Shown piece after piece: positions 57,480-64,000 of a stretch of DNA of 64,000 bases; position 1 is the first letter of the stretch, and the number at the start of each line of letters is the position of its first letter. Position numbers and translations under genes: made by a program. The notes under the pieces were generated by a model. The model searched no databases. It saw only the letters and a list, made by a program, of their open reading frames with translations, and had not been told where the DNA came from. The DNA comes from Streptomyces sp. PsTaAH-137 (GTDB lineage: Bacteria > Actinomycetota > Actinomycetes > Streptomycetales > Streptomycetaceae), in contig NZ_QLLY01000012.1 of NCBI RefSeq assembly GCF_003259365.1, positions 191,089 through 255,088 of the forward strand. The letters are read 5' to 3'.

Positions 57480-59597
57480 ATGGCCACGCAGAGCAACAAC
57501 CCCAAGCACGGCAACCTGCCCCTGGAGACGACGGCGTTCATCGGCCGGTCCCGCCAGACGGACGAGGTCCTGGAGGCCTTCGGCACCGCACGACTCGTCA
57601 CCCTCACCGGCCCGGGGGGCATCGGCAAGACCCGGATCGCGCTGCGGGCCGCCGCGCGGACCGCGCCCGGCCTCGCGCAGGGCGCCTGGCTGGTGGAGCT
57701 GTCCCCGGTCCTCTCCCCCGACCTGCTCGAACACACGGTCGCGGGCGTGCTCGGGGTCGCCGACCAGACGAACCGCCCCCTGATCGACGTCCTCTCGGAC
57801 TATCTGCGCGACCGCGAGCTGCTCCTCGTCCTCGACACCTGCGAGCACCTCGTCAAGGAGTGCGCCGAGCTGGCGAGGGCGCTGCTCGCGGCGGCGCCCG
57901 GACTGCGCGTTCTCGCCACCAGCCGGCAGGCCCTCGACATCCCGGACGAGCACCGCGTCACGGTCGGCCCCATGGAGACCGGCCCCGAGGGCGAGGCCGC
58001 GGCGCTGCTGCGCGCCCGCGCCTGGCCGGACGAGGAGCACGCCCCGCAGGACACCGACCAGGACGAACTGGCCCGCCTGTGCGCCCTGTTGGACGGCGTC
58101 CCGCTCGCCATCGAACTGGCCGCGGGACTCCTGCGCGCCACCTCGGCCGACCATCTGATCCACCGCCTCGACGAACGCCTGAACGTCCTGTCGTCGAACG
58201 CCGGCACCGAGCCGCCCGTCGGCGACGAGGGTCTCGACGACTGCGTCCCGACGGTCCACCGGCCCGTCCGGCACAGCGGCCTGCGCACCACCATCGGCTG
58301 GAGCCACGAGTGGTGCACCCCGCAGGAGCGGCTGCTGTGGGCCAGGCTCTCCGTCTTCCCCGGCGGCTTCGACGCCCGGGCCGTCGACTTCGTGTGCAGC
58401 GTGGACCCGCTCGCCGACTGCGATCTCACCGAGGTCCTCGACGGCCTCGTCGCCAAGTCCGTCCTGCTGCGCGAGGGCCCGCCGGAGGACTGCCGCTACC
58501 GGTTGCTCGACACCGTGCGCGAGTACGGCGCCGAGTGGCTCGACCGGCTCGGCGAGAGCGACCGGCTGCGGCTGCGCCACCGCGACTACTACCGGCTCCT
58601 GGCGCACCGCGGCGAGCAGGAGTGGATCGGCCCCGACCAGGCACAGTGGCAGGCCCGCACGGCCACCGAGCTGCCCAATCTGCGGGCCGCCCTCGACACC
58701 TGCCTGCTCACCGAGCCGGACACGGCCCTGGAGATGGCGAGCGACCTGGTCTACTTCTGGTTCTGCTGCGGGCATCTGCGCGAGGGCCGGCACTACACGG
58801 AGGCCGCCCTGGCCCTGGCCCCCGACCGGCCGCGCGGGGCGGCGCGGGCGCTGTGGTCGTGCGGCATGGTCGCCGTCGGCCAGGGCGACCTGGAGGCCGC
58901 GAGCCGTCTGACGTCGGAGGCGCGGGCGCTGGCCGAGAGGCACGCCGACGAGCCCGCGCTGGCCGGCGCCCTGTGCGTGCACGCCAGCGCCCTGACCCTC
59001 CAGGGCGCCCCGGACCGGGCCCTCCCCCTCTACGAGGCGGCGCACGAACAGGCCGCCCGCACCGGCCCGCGCATCATCGAGCTGATCTCGCTGCCGGTTT
59101 GGGGCTACGCGCACCTGATGCTCGGGGACGCCGACGGGGTCCGGGCCCGCGTCGACCGCCTCAAGGAGCTGACCTCCCGGATCGGCGAGATGTGGGCGGG
59201 CGCCTACGCCGACTACGTCTGGGGCAACCTGTGCATCGCCCAGGGCAGACCGGCGGAGGCGATCGAGCCCCTCTGCTCGTCCCTGGAGGCCAAGTGCCAC
59301 CTGGACGACCTCTACGGCATCGCGGTCACCCTGGACTCCCTCGCCCTGGCCGCCACCGGCGACCACCGCCCGGAACTGGCGGCCCGCATCTTCGGCCTGG
59401 TCGACCGCGCCTGGAACATCCTGGGCACCCCGCACCTGGGCTCCCCGGAGATGACGGAACACCGCCGAACCTGCGAATCAGCGGTCCGCACAACCCTCTC
59501 CCCGGAACGCTTCACCCACCTCTACACCGAGGGCGCGGACTCCCCGTCGATCCACACAGGCGCCACGACCCTCCTGAAAACCCTGACCACCCCGTAA
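57480..59597 (+). CDS. STAND ATPase (NB-ARC) with TPR-like tail, no output domain
   Basis: A 705-residue protein. FIGRSRQTDEVLEAF leads to Walker A LTGPGGIGKTRIAL (near residue 48). Walker B is LLLVLDTCEHL and LATSRQALDIPDEH the sensor, followed by LDGVPLAIELAAGLL (GxP motif). LLDTVREYGAEWL marks the end of the winged helix. Residues ~390-690 form TPR-like helices (AARALWSCGMVAVGQGDLEAASRL...). This is the predicted-ATPase family of AfsR/LuxR-type regulators, but no BTAD or LuxR DNA-binding domain is present at either end. It may work with a separate partner. ATG 57480 follows GAGAGG. Confidence 0.9.
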   Translation: MATQSNNPKHGNLPLETTAFIGRSRQTDEVLEAFGTARLVTLTGPGGIGKTRIALRAAARTAPGLAQGAWLVELSPVLSPDLLEHTVAGVLGVADQTNRPLIDVLSDYLRDRELLLVLDTCEHLVKECAELARALLAAAPGLRVLATSRQALDIPDEHRVTVGPMETGPEGEAAALLRARAWPDEEHAPQDTDQDELARLCALLDGVPLAIELAAGLLRATSADHLIHRLDERLNVLSSNAGTEPPVGDEGLDDCVPTVHRPVRHSGLRTTIGWSHEWCTPQERLLWARLSVFPGGFDARAVDFVCSVDPLADCDLTEVLDGLVAKSVLLREGPPEDCRYRLLDTVREYGAEWLDRLGESDRLRLRHRDYYRLLAHRGEQEWIGPDQAQWQARTATELPNLRAALDTCLLTEPDTALEMASDLVYFWFCCGHLREGRHYTEAALALAPDRPRGAARALWSCGMVAVGQGDLEAASRLTSEARALAERHADEPALAGALCVHASALTLQGAPDRALPLYEAAHEQAARTGPRIIELISLPVWGYAHLMLGDADGVRARVDRLKELTSRIGEMWAGAYADYVWGNLCIAQGRPAEAIEPLCSSLEAKCHLDDLYGIAVTLDSLALAATGDHRPELAARIFGLVDRAWNILGTPHLGSPEMTEHRRTCESAVRTTLSPERFTHLYTEGADSPSIHTGATTLLKTLTTP

Positions 59598-59726
59598 CCC
59601 CGTACCCCCGGCCCCAAAGCACCCCGAACCCCCCACACCCCCGCAACCCCAAGCCCTACACCCCGCCAAACCACCCTCCGCTACACTGTCCGCGACGGCG
59701 CCGCACCACCTTCGCCGCCTTGTCCC

Positions 59727-59802
59727 GCCTTCGTAGCTCAGGGGATAGAGCACCGCTCTCCTAAAGCGGGTGTCGCAGGTTCGAATCCTGCCGGGGGCAC
59801 CA
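59727..59802 (+). tRNA. tRNA-Arg (anticodon CCT)
   Basis: A full cloverleaf: acceptor GCCTTCG with CGGGGGC (two G-U pairs), D arm GCTC...GAGC, anticodon stem CCGCT/AGCGG with loop CTCCTAA giving anticodon CCT, T arm GCAGG TTCGAAT CCTGC, discriminator A and encoded CCA. It reads the rare AGG codon. tRNA genes with CCA are common sites for integrases, but nothing is integrated here. Confidence 0.96.
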
Positions 59803-59806
59803 GCGC

Positions 59807-59840
59807 AAAGGCCCCGGACCGATCATGGTCCGGGGCCTTT
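59807..59840. terminator. Terminator after tRNA-Arg
   Basis: A perfect 14-bp stem (59807-59820 with 59827-59840) with loop GATCAT, arms AAAGG...CCTTT. It ends the tRNA transcript and may also stop the convergent sigma-fusion gene. Confidence 0.88.
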
Positions 59841-59874
59841 GACCTCCCGGCCGACCGGATGACGCCGGCTGACG

Positions 59875-61533
59875 TCAGGGCCGGTGCTGGGCGAGCGCGT
59901 ACTCGTTGCCGGGGAGGCGTTGGAGGTAGCCCTCTCGTACGAGCGTGGAGAGGGCCCTGGTCGTCACCGCCGGGTCGGATTCCGGCAGGCAGAGTTCCAG
60001 TTGGGTCTGTGTGAGCACTCCCTGCGGGGCTCGGCACACCGCATCCAGGACCCCGATGGTCTCCATGGTCGACGACCGCGGCAGCGTGATCAGTCGGGGA
60101 CCGGCACTTTCCGGCGGGCGCGGCACCGCGGCCGTTCCCGCCGAGAGGGCGGCACCCGCGCCCACCAGGCCCCGCCGGTTCAGCATCAGGTCCATGCCCG
60201 TGAACTCGGTGAGGACCGCTGCCGTACGCTCCGGCGCCCACGGCAGCCCCTCAGGTTCGGCGTAGGCGGAGGGGGCTCCCGAGGTGCGTCCTCGGCGCGT
60301 CAGGCCCAGGTCGTCGATCGTCACCACGCGACCGAGCCGTTCGGTGAACAGGGCCGCCAGCACGCGCGGTACCGGGTCGCGGGGGATCTCACCCAGGTCC
60401 AGCCACCGCCGTACCCGTGAGGTGTCCGTCGCCAGTCGGGGGTGGCCCATAGCCGCCGCCTGCCGGTTCACCAGGCGGGCCAGTTCGCCCTTGGACCAGC
60501 CGGCCAGGGCGAAGAGGTCGGTGAGGCGGGTGTTGGCAGAGGTCCGGGGGCGGCGCGCAGGGACCCGCTTCATCTCCACGCGGACCGTGCGGCCCAGTCG
60601 GGCCCGCAGGTACGCGGGGAGCAGTGCCACCCCTCTGGTCACCGTGTCGGGATCGGCGTCGTCGTGCGCCGCGAACAGGACGGAGTCGCGGGTGACGGCG
60701 AGCGCGGAAAACGGCAGGGACAGCTCCTTCACAGCCCTCGACCAGGCTCTTCGCGTGCGCCTCAGCCCCAGCCACCCCCGGAGCCGCGGCATGGGCCCGT
60801 CGCCCGGGGAACGGCGCCGGGCCCACACGGCGGTGCCGTACGCCAGCGCCAGGAGCGATGCCACCAGGAGCACGGGCAGCATCTGGGGCCAGTGGCCGTA
60901 CAGCGATTCCGGGTCCGCCCCGCTGTCGGGACCCCTCGCCGGTTCGGCCCGCTGCCGGTGGCCTCCGGGGTAACGGCCGCCCGCCGCCCACGCGATGACC
61001 GCCACCAGCGCGGCAACGAGGCTCGCGCGCAGCAGCGCCACGGCGCGGGAGACGTGTGTGGCGACGGTGCCCGGGGACCTGCCCAGCAGTGTCGCCACCT
61101 CGTTCTGGGTGCAGCCCAGTGCTTTCGTCGCCCACACCGCGGTGCGCTGGGCGGGCGTCAGGTCGGCCATGGCCTGCTCCACGGCGCCGCGGTTCGCGAC
61201 CAGCGCGGAGAAGTCCGCGACCTGCACCGGGTCGCGGCGCAGCGGATCCGCCGCGCGGCGGGCCTCCAGCCGGCGGTGATTCGCCTGCTGCTGAGCTCTG
61301 TTGGCCACCTCGGTGCGGATCAGCTGATGCAGATAGCTGGGCGGGTGACGAATGGCCGCCGGGTTCCGCAGGGCTTTGGTGAAGGCGTTCTGCACGATGT
61401 CCTCGGCGGAGGCGACCGACTCCGGAACGCCTCTGGCGAGCAGCGCGCTGCGGGCCGCCGCCAGATAGCCGCCCCGGCTCCTCTCGTAGAGCGACGCCAA
61501 AGTGGTGGCGGTCACCGTCTCCCGCTCAGTCAT
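59875..61533 (-). CDS. ECF sigma-like / transmembrane / HTH fusion regulator
   Basis: A 552-residue multidomain protein. Residues ~13-85 resemble sigma region 2 (SLYERSRGGYLAAARSALLARGVPE...AEDIVQNAFTKAL...SYLHQLIRTEVANRAQQQ). About 117-170 is region 4 (AVEQAMADLTPAQRTAVWATKALGCTQNEVATLLGRSPGTVATHVSRAV). Two hydrophobic helices follow (171-187 and 218-237). Residues 335-410 are an XRE-like HTH as in streptomycete regulators (LARLVNRQAAAMGHPR...VRRWLDLGEIPRDPVPRVLAALFTERLGRVVTIDDLGL). About 490-545 looks like a winged helix (VLDAVCRAPQGVLTQTQLELC). ATG 61533 follows GAGG and overlaps the small upstream gene by 8 bp. Likely a membrane-tethered regulator; role unknown. Confidence 0.8.
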   Translation of the reverse strand: MTERETVTATTLASLYERSRGGYLAAARSALLARGVPESVASAEDIVQNAFTKALRNPAAIRHPPSYLHQLIRTEVANRAQQQANHRRLEARRAADPLRRDPVQVADFSALVANRGAVEQAMADLTPAQRTAVWATKALGCTQNEVATLLGRSPGTVATHVSRAVALLRASLVAALVAVIAWAAGGRYPGGHRQRAEPARGPDSGADPESLYGHWPQMLPVLLVASLLALAYGTAVWARRRSPGDGPMPRLRGWLGLRRTRRAWSRAVKELSLPFSALAVTRDSVLFAAHDDADPDTVTRGVALLPAYLRARLGRTVRVEMKRVPARRPRTSANTRLTDLFALAGWSKGELARLVNRQAAAMGHPRLATDTSRVRRWLDLGEIPRDPVPRVLAALFTERLGRVVTIDDLGLTRRGRTSGAPSAYAEPEGLPWAPERTAAVLTEFTGMDLMLNRRGLVGAGAALSAGTAAVPRPPESAGPRLITLPRSSTMETIGVLDAVCRAPQGVLTQTQLELCLPESDPAVTTRALSTLVREGYLQRLPGNEYALAQHRP

Positions 61534-61696
61534 CGCCTTCCTCACGTTCCTGTCCGCCGTCGTGCTTCAGGCGCCGGGCCCGGATGATCTCGGCCCTGGC
61601 CACGGCGCGATTGCGCTGCGCCACGCTGTCGAGCCAGCCCTTGACCGCGGGGGCCAGTGGGGCCAGCACGGACAGGAGTGCGGCTGTGAGCTCCAC
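61526..61696 (-). CDS. Small protein coupled to sigma-fusion gene
   Basis: A 56-residue protein starting at GTG 61696, with GGGAGG about ten bases before it. Residues ~1-30 are hydrophobic/amphipathic (VELTAALLSVLAPLAPAVKGWLDSVAQ), and the rest is basic then acidic (RNRAVARAEIIRARRLKHDGGQEREEGDD). It does not match a family I know. Its stop overlaps the start of the sigma-fusion gene by 8 bp, so the two are translated together. It could be an anti-sigma-like or membrane partner (speculation). Confidence 0.6.
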   Translation of the reverse strand: MELTAALLSVLAPLAPAVKGWLDSVAQRNRAVARAEIIRARRLKHDGGQEREEGDD

Positions 61697-61857
61697 TGTC
61701 CAACAACCTCCCTTGTCGTGTGGGACTCCGGCGCTCGATGAACGCGGGCGGCCGGTCGGAGAAGAGAGGGCTGGGCGCGGACTTCTCATGACATGAGGGG
61801 CGGGAATTTCTCGTCAGCGGTTCGCCGCCAACTGCCGCACCCACATGATTAGTTGAT

Positions 61858-61875
61858 GTGCGAAGCTGTTCGCAC
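61858..61875. promoter_or_regulatory. Inverted repeat before DUF574 methyltransferase gene
   Basis: GTGCGAAGCTGTTCGCAC is a 7-bp perfect inverted repeat with 4-base loop, 22 bp before the GTG start, overlapping the likely promoter end. A second dyad, CTCATG-A-CATGAG, lies at 61785-61797. Confidence 0.45.
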
Positions 61876-61897
61876 TTGATCGCGGAGGGAGCACGAC

Positions 61898-62698
61898 GTG
61901 CAGCGGGACGACATGCAGGCCGGGGTGATCGACACCAGCAGGCCGCATCCTGCCCGGATCTACGACTACCTGCTGGGCGGCAAGAACAACTACGACGTGG
62001 ACCGGCAGGCCGGTGAGGATCTCATCGCCGTGGCGCCCGAGGCGCGGGACGGGGTGCGGGCCAACCGGGCGTTCATGGAGCGGGCCGTGCGGTTCGCCGT
62101 GGGGCAGGGGGTGCGTCAAGTCCTGGACATCGGGACCGGGTTGCCCACCGCGCCGAACGTGCACGAGATCGCGGAGGCGGTCGCTCCCGAGGGCGTGCGC
62201 GTCGCGTACGTCGACAACGACCCGATCGTGAAGGCGCACGGGGACGCGCTGCTCAGCCGCACCGGCTCGACCGGCATAGTCCTGGGCGACGTACGGAATC
62301 CGGGGAGCATCACCGGGCACCCCGACGTGCGGCGGCTGATCGACTTCGACGAGCCGGTGGTGCTGCTGCTCGTCGCCGTGCTGCACTTCCTCACCGACGC
62401 CGACGAGCCGGAGCGGGTCGCCGCCGAGCTGCGGGACGCGCTGCCCGCCGGAAGCTATCTGGTGCTGTCGCACGCCACGGGCGACTTCGCCGACCGCAGG
62501 AACGCCGAGGCCGGGTACAGCAGCAAGGCCTCCGCCTCGTTGAACCTGCGGGCCAAGGAGCGGGTGGAGCGGTTCTTCGAGGGGTTCGAGCTGGTCGATC
62601 CGGGCCTCGCCCAGATCTCGTACTGGCGGCCCGACTCCCCGCCACCCGCGGAGGCGGGCCGGATCGGGTTCTACGGAGGCGTGGGCCGCAAGGTCTGA
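61898..62698 (+). CDS. SAM-dependent methyltransferase, DUF574 family
   Basis: A 266-residue protein of the actinomycete DUF574 (Methyltransf_19) family, abundant in Streptomyces. IDTSRPHPARIYDYLLGGKNNYDVDRQAGEDLIAVAPE is the family start. VLDIGTGLPTAPNVHEIA is motif I for SAM binding, and VAYVDNDPIV holds the acidic residue. DFDEPVVLLLVAVLHFL is motif II-like. GYSSKASASLNLRAKERVERFFEGFELVDPGL closes. GTG 61898 follows GGAGGGA. Substrate unknown; many genomes hold dozens of paralogues with BldD- or HTH-linked genes. Confidence 0.93.
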   Translation: MQRDDMQAGVIDTSRPHPARIYDYLLGGKNNYDVDRQAGEDLIAVAPEARDGVRANRAFMERAVRFAVGQGVRQVLDIGTGLPTAPNVHEIAEAVAPEGVRVAYVDNDPIVKAHGDALLSRTGSTGIVLGDVRNPGSITGHPDVRRLIDFDEPVVLLLVAVLHFLTDADEPERVAAELRDALPAGSYLVLSHATGDFADRRNAEAGYSSKASASLNLRAKERVERFFEGFELVDPGLAQISYWRPDSPPPAEAGRIGFYGGVGRKV

Positions 62699-62713
62699 GG
62701 GGCCGCGGCACCG

Positions 62714-63790
62714 CTATCCGCGCAGCGCGCCCACCGTCCTGAGCAGGCGGTCGGCGCGGTCGCGGAGGTTGGGGTGGGCCAGGACCGTGTTGCGCAGGCC
62801 GCGGACCGGGCGGCGCCACAGGCGGTGGGCCGCCGCCACCGGGTGCGGGCGGCCCGCGAAGCCCTCGGTGACGCGCAGTTCACGGGTCTTGAGCCAGTCC
62901 TTGTACTCCTTCTCGCCGCGCCCCCAGTCGATCATCCGGATGCCGCGCCGGCCGGCCGTCTCGGCCATCCGCAGATGCATCATCAGACCCGGCGAGTAGT
63001 AGCTGAACTCGGGGTCGTACGCGGTGAACCAGCCCGCGAAGACCGTGCGGGAGGTGGGGCCGAAGTGCGCGGCGACCGGGCGCTCGCCCGCGTAGACGAC
63101 GGAGAGCACGCCGGTGAAGTGGGGTTCCCGGACGGTGGCGAGGTCGGTCACCAGGCGCACGATCCAGGGTCGGGCGAAGCGGTCCATCCGGCCGGTGCGG
63201 CGGTACTGGGCCGACTTCCAGCGCATCAGCCGGCGCAGCACGGCCGGGTCGTGCGCGTCGTAGACGAAGCGCATCTCCCCCGCGTTCCGGGTCAGGCGGC
63301 GCTCCTTCTTCAGCATCGTCTTGGCCTGCCCCGGGTACGTCGCCCGCAGCCACTCCGGGTAGGAGTCGTGGCCGCCGTCCTTGAGGTCCTGCACGGGGGA
63401 GGCGAACGTGCCGGTGACGTACCGGCCGAAGGGCTTCTGCTCCTCCACGAGGTGGTCGAACTCGAACACCGCGAGCCCGCAGGACTTCAGGAGCTGCTGG
63501 GTGTCCCAGCCGACGCCCGGCCGGTGCACCAGCGCCTGGCAGTCGGACAGGCCGAGGCCGATGGCCCGGCCGACACCGAGCGGGCCCCGCTCGTAGGGCA
63601 GGAAGCCGACCGCCTCGCCCCCTTCACGCAGGACCGCCACATGCACCCCGGGCCGGTGCCGGGCGACGCCGGCCGCGAACTCCGGTGACAGGAAGGGATT
63701 CTGGTAGTCCGGCGCGTCGTCCATGGTCTCGTGCCAGGCGGCACGCAGCGACGGGCTCAGTTCACCGGGTCTGTACGTGGTGATGTTCAC
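62714..63790 (-). CDS. FemAB/CelD-like acyltransferase (GNAT fold)
   Basis: A 358-residue protein of the Acetyltransf_6 (CelD/BcsL, FemAB-like) family. YQNPFLSPEFAAGVARHRPGVHVAVLREGGEAVGFLPYERGPLGVGRAIGLGLSDCQALVHRPGV is the N-terminal GNAT half. YPGQAKTMLKKERRLTRNAGEMRFVYDAHDPAVLRRLMRWKSAQYRRTG is the helical linker. YAGERPVAAHFGPTSRTVFAGWFTAYDPEFSYYSPGLMMHLRMAETAGRRGIRMIDWGRGEKEYKDW is the second half, ending in the family motif. GTG 63790 is chosen; GTG 63814 adds eight residues. Such proteins modify cell-surface glycans or exopolysaccharide. Ends 15 bp from the methyltransferase stop (convergent). Confidence 0.9.
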   Translation of the reverse strand: MNITTYRPGELSPSLRAAWHETMDDAPDYQNPFLSPEFAAGVARHRPGVHVAVLREGGEAVGFLPYERGPLGVGRAIGLGLSDCQALVHRPGVGWDTQQLLKSCGLAVFEFDHLVEEQKPFGRYVTGTFASPVQDLKDGGHDSYPEWLRATYPGQAKTMLKKERRLTRNAGEMRFVYDAHDPAVLRRLMRWKSAQYRRTGRMDRFARPWIVRLVTDLATVREPHFTGVLSVVYAGERPVAAHFGPTSRTVFAGWFTAYDPEFSYYSPGLMMHLRMAETAGRRGIRMIDWGRGEKEYKDWLKTRELRVTEGFAGRPHPVAAAHRLWRRPVRGLRNTVLAHPNLRDRADRLLRTVGALRG

Positions 63791-63980
63791 CGTATGGGCC
63801 CCCTGTTCCCCCACCGGCTCAAAGGTCGCGAAACCGTACGCATGCTGTCAAGAGGACTTCGGGCAGCTTCGGCACGAGGCCGGCCGCGACCGCGCTGTCA
63901 CACTTCCGGCGCGGGGCGCGTCAGACAGGCAGCGGATCAATTCCGCAGCGCAGACGACCTGTTGAGCCGAGGAGCCCTCG

Positions 63981-64000
63981 ATGTCCGTCGCCTTTGTCGT
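63981..64000 (+). CDS. Start of an unknown gene, cut by window edge
   Basis: ATG 63981 is preceded by GAGGAG at good spacing and opens MSVAFVV. Only six codons are visible, so nothing can be said about the product. It is divergent from the FemAB-like gene. Confidence 0.45.

Noticed and set aside
59727..59802. tRNA-Arg as border of an integrated element
   Set aside because: No integrase gene, no duplicated tRNA 3' end and no change in gene style on either side.
1..64000. CRISPR array or biosynthetic gene cluster
   Set aside because: No regularly spaced direct repeats with unique spacers, and no PKS, NRPS, terpene synthase or RiPP signature was seen.

Overview
The window is high-GC actinobacterial chromosome. 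Codon bias, gene families (HrdD, DUF6227, GlpR, DUF574 methyltransferase, tricorn protease), frequent GTG/TTG starts and GGAGG-type ribosome sites all point to Streptomyces. It looks like core chromosome rather than a genomic island: I see no prophage, no CRISPR array and no biosynthetic gene cluster. It holds two tRNA genes, one short MITE-like element and many copies of a streptomycete intergenic palindromic repeat.

Layout. 0-5 kb: 5' end of an MMPL exporter gene behind its TetR regulator, a tricorn-type protease, a CsbD-like stress protein. 5-9 kb: a tightly overlapping Baeyer-Villiger monooxygenase / alpha-beta hydrolase / SDR operon, divergent from a MerR regulator. 9-14 kb: exonuclease III, an acetyltransferase, an S9 peptidase, tRNA-Ala, GlpR. 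14-18.3 kb: an acetyltransferase, mogA/moaB, moaC, glp (moeA) and galU, a molybdopterin / gephyrin-like set. 18.4-28.2 kb: formyl-THF cyclo-ligase, penicillin acylase homologue, K+/H+ antiporter, MFS protein, zinc-ribbon protein behind a CIRCE-like element, MTA phosphorylase, a CpaB/SAF-like protein, mscL, a small hypothetical gene. 28.2-33 kb: pflA, pflB and narK with Rex-like and DosR/OsdR-like boxes, which look like a low-oxygen module.

33-38.8 kb: LtrA-like membrane protein, P1-family peptidase, L,D-transpeptidase lipoprotein, DUF6227 protein, a MITE-like element and a small membrane protein. 38.9-43 kb: fructose PTS (fruR-fruK-fruA) with repeated candidate FruR sites. 43-47.8 kb: SDR, solute-binding lipoprotein, DHA2 exporter and WYL regulator. 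47.8-53.8 kb: sigma factor hrdD with a sigma-R-type promoter, PAT-like acetyltransferase, DODA-type dioxygenase with divergent MarR, TetR-controlled DHA2 exporter. 54-64 kb: M6-like metalloprotease, acyl-CoA synthetase, STAND ATPase with TPR-like tail, tRNA-Arg(CCT), an unusual ECF-sigma/transmembrane/HTH fusion with a small upstream gene, DUF574 methyltransferase, FemAB/CelD-like acyltransferase, and the first codons of one more gene.

Most promising for follow-up are the membrane-tethered sigma-HTH fusion (59875-61533), the low-oxygen control region of pflB (31461-31582), the composite inverted-repeat elements (49868-50008 and 55375-55507), the CIRCE-like site before an FmdB-type gene, and the MITE-like element ending at a stop codon. 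All calls rest on reading the sequence and remembered family signatures. No database search was run.
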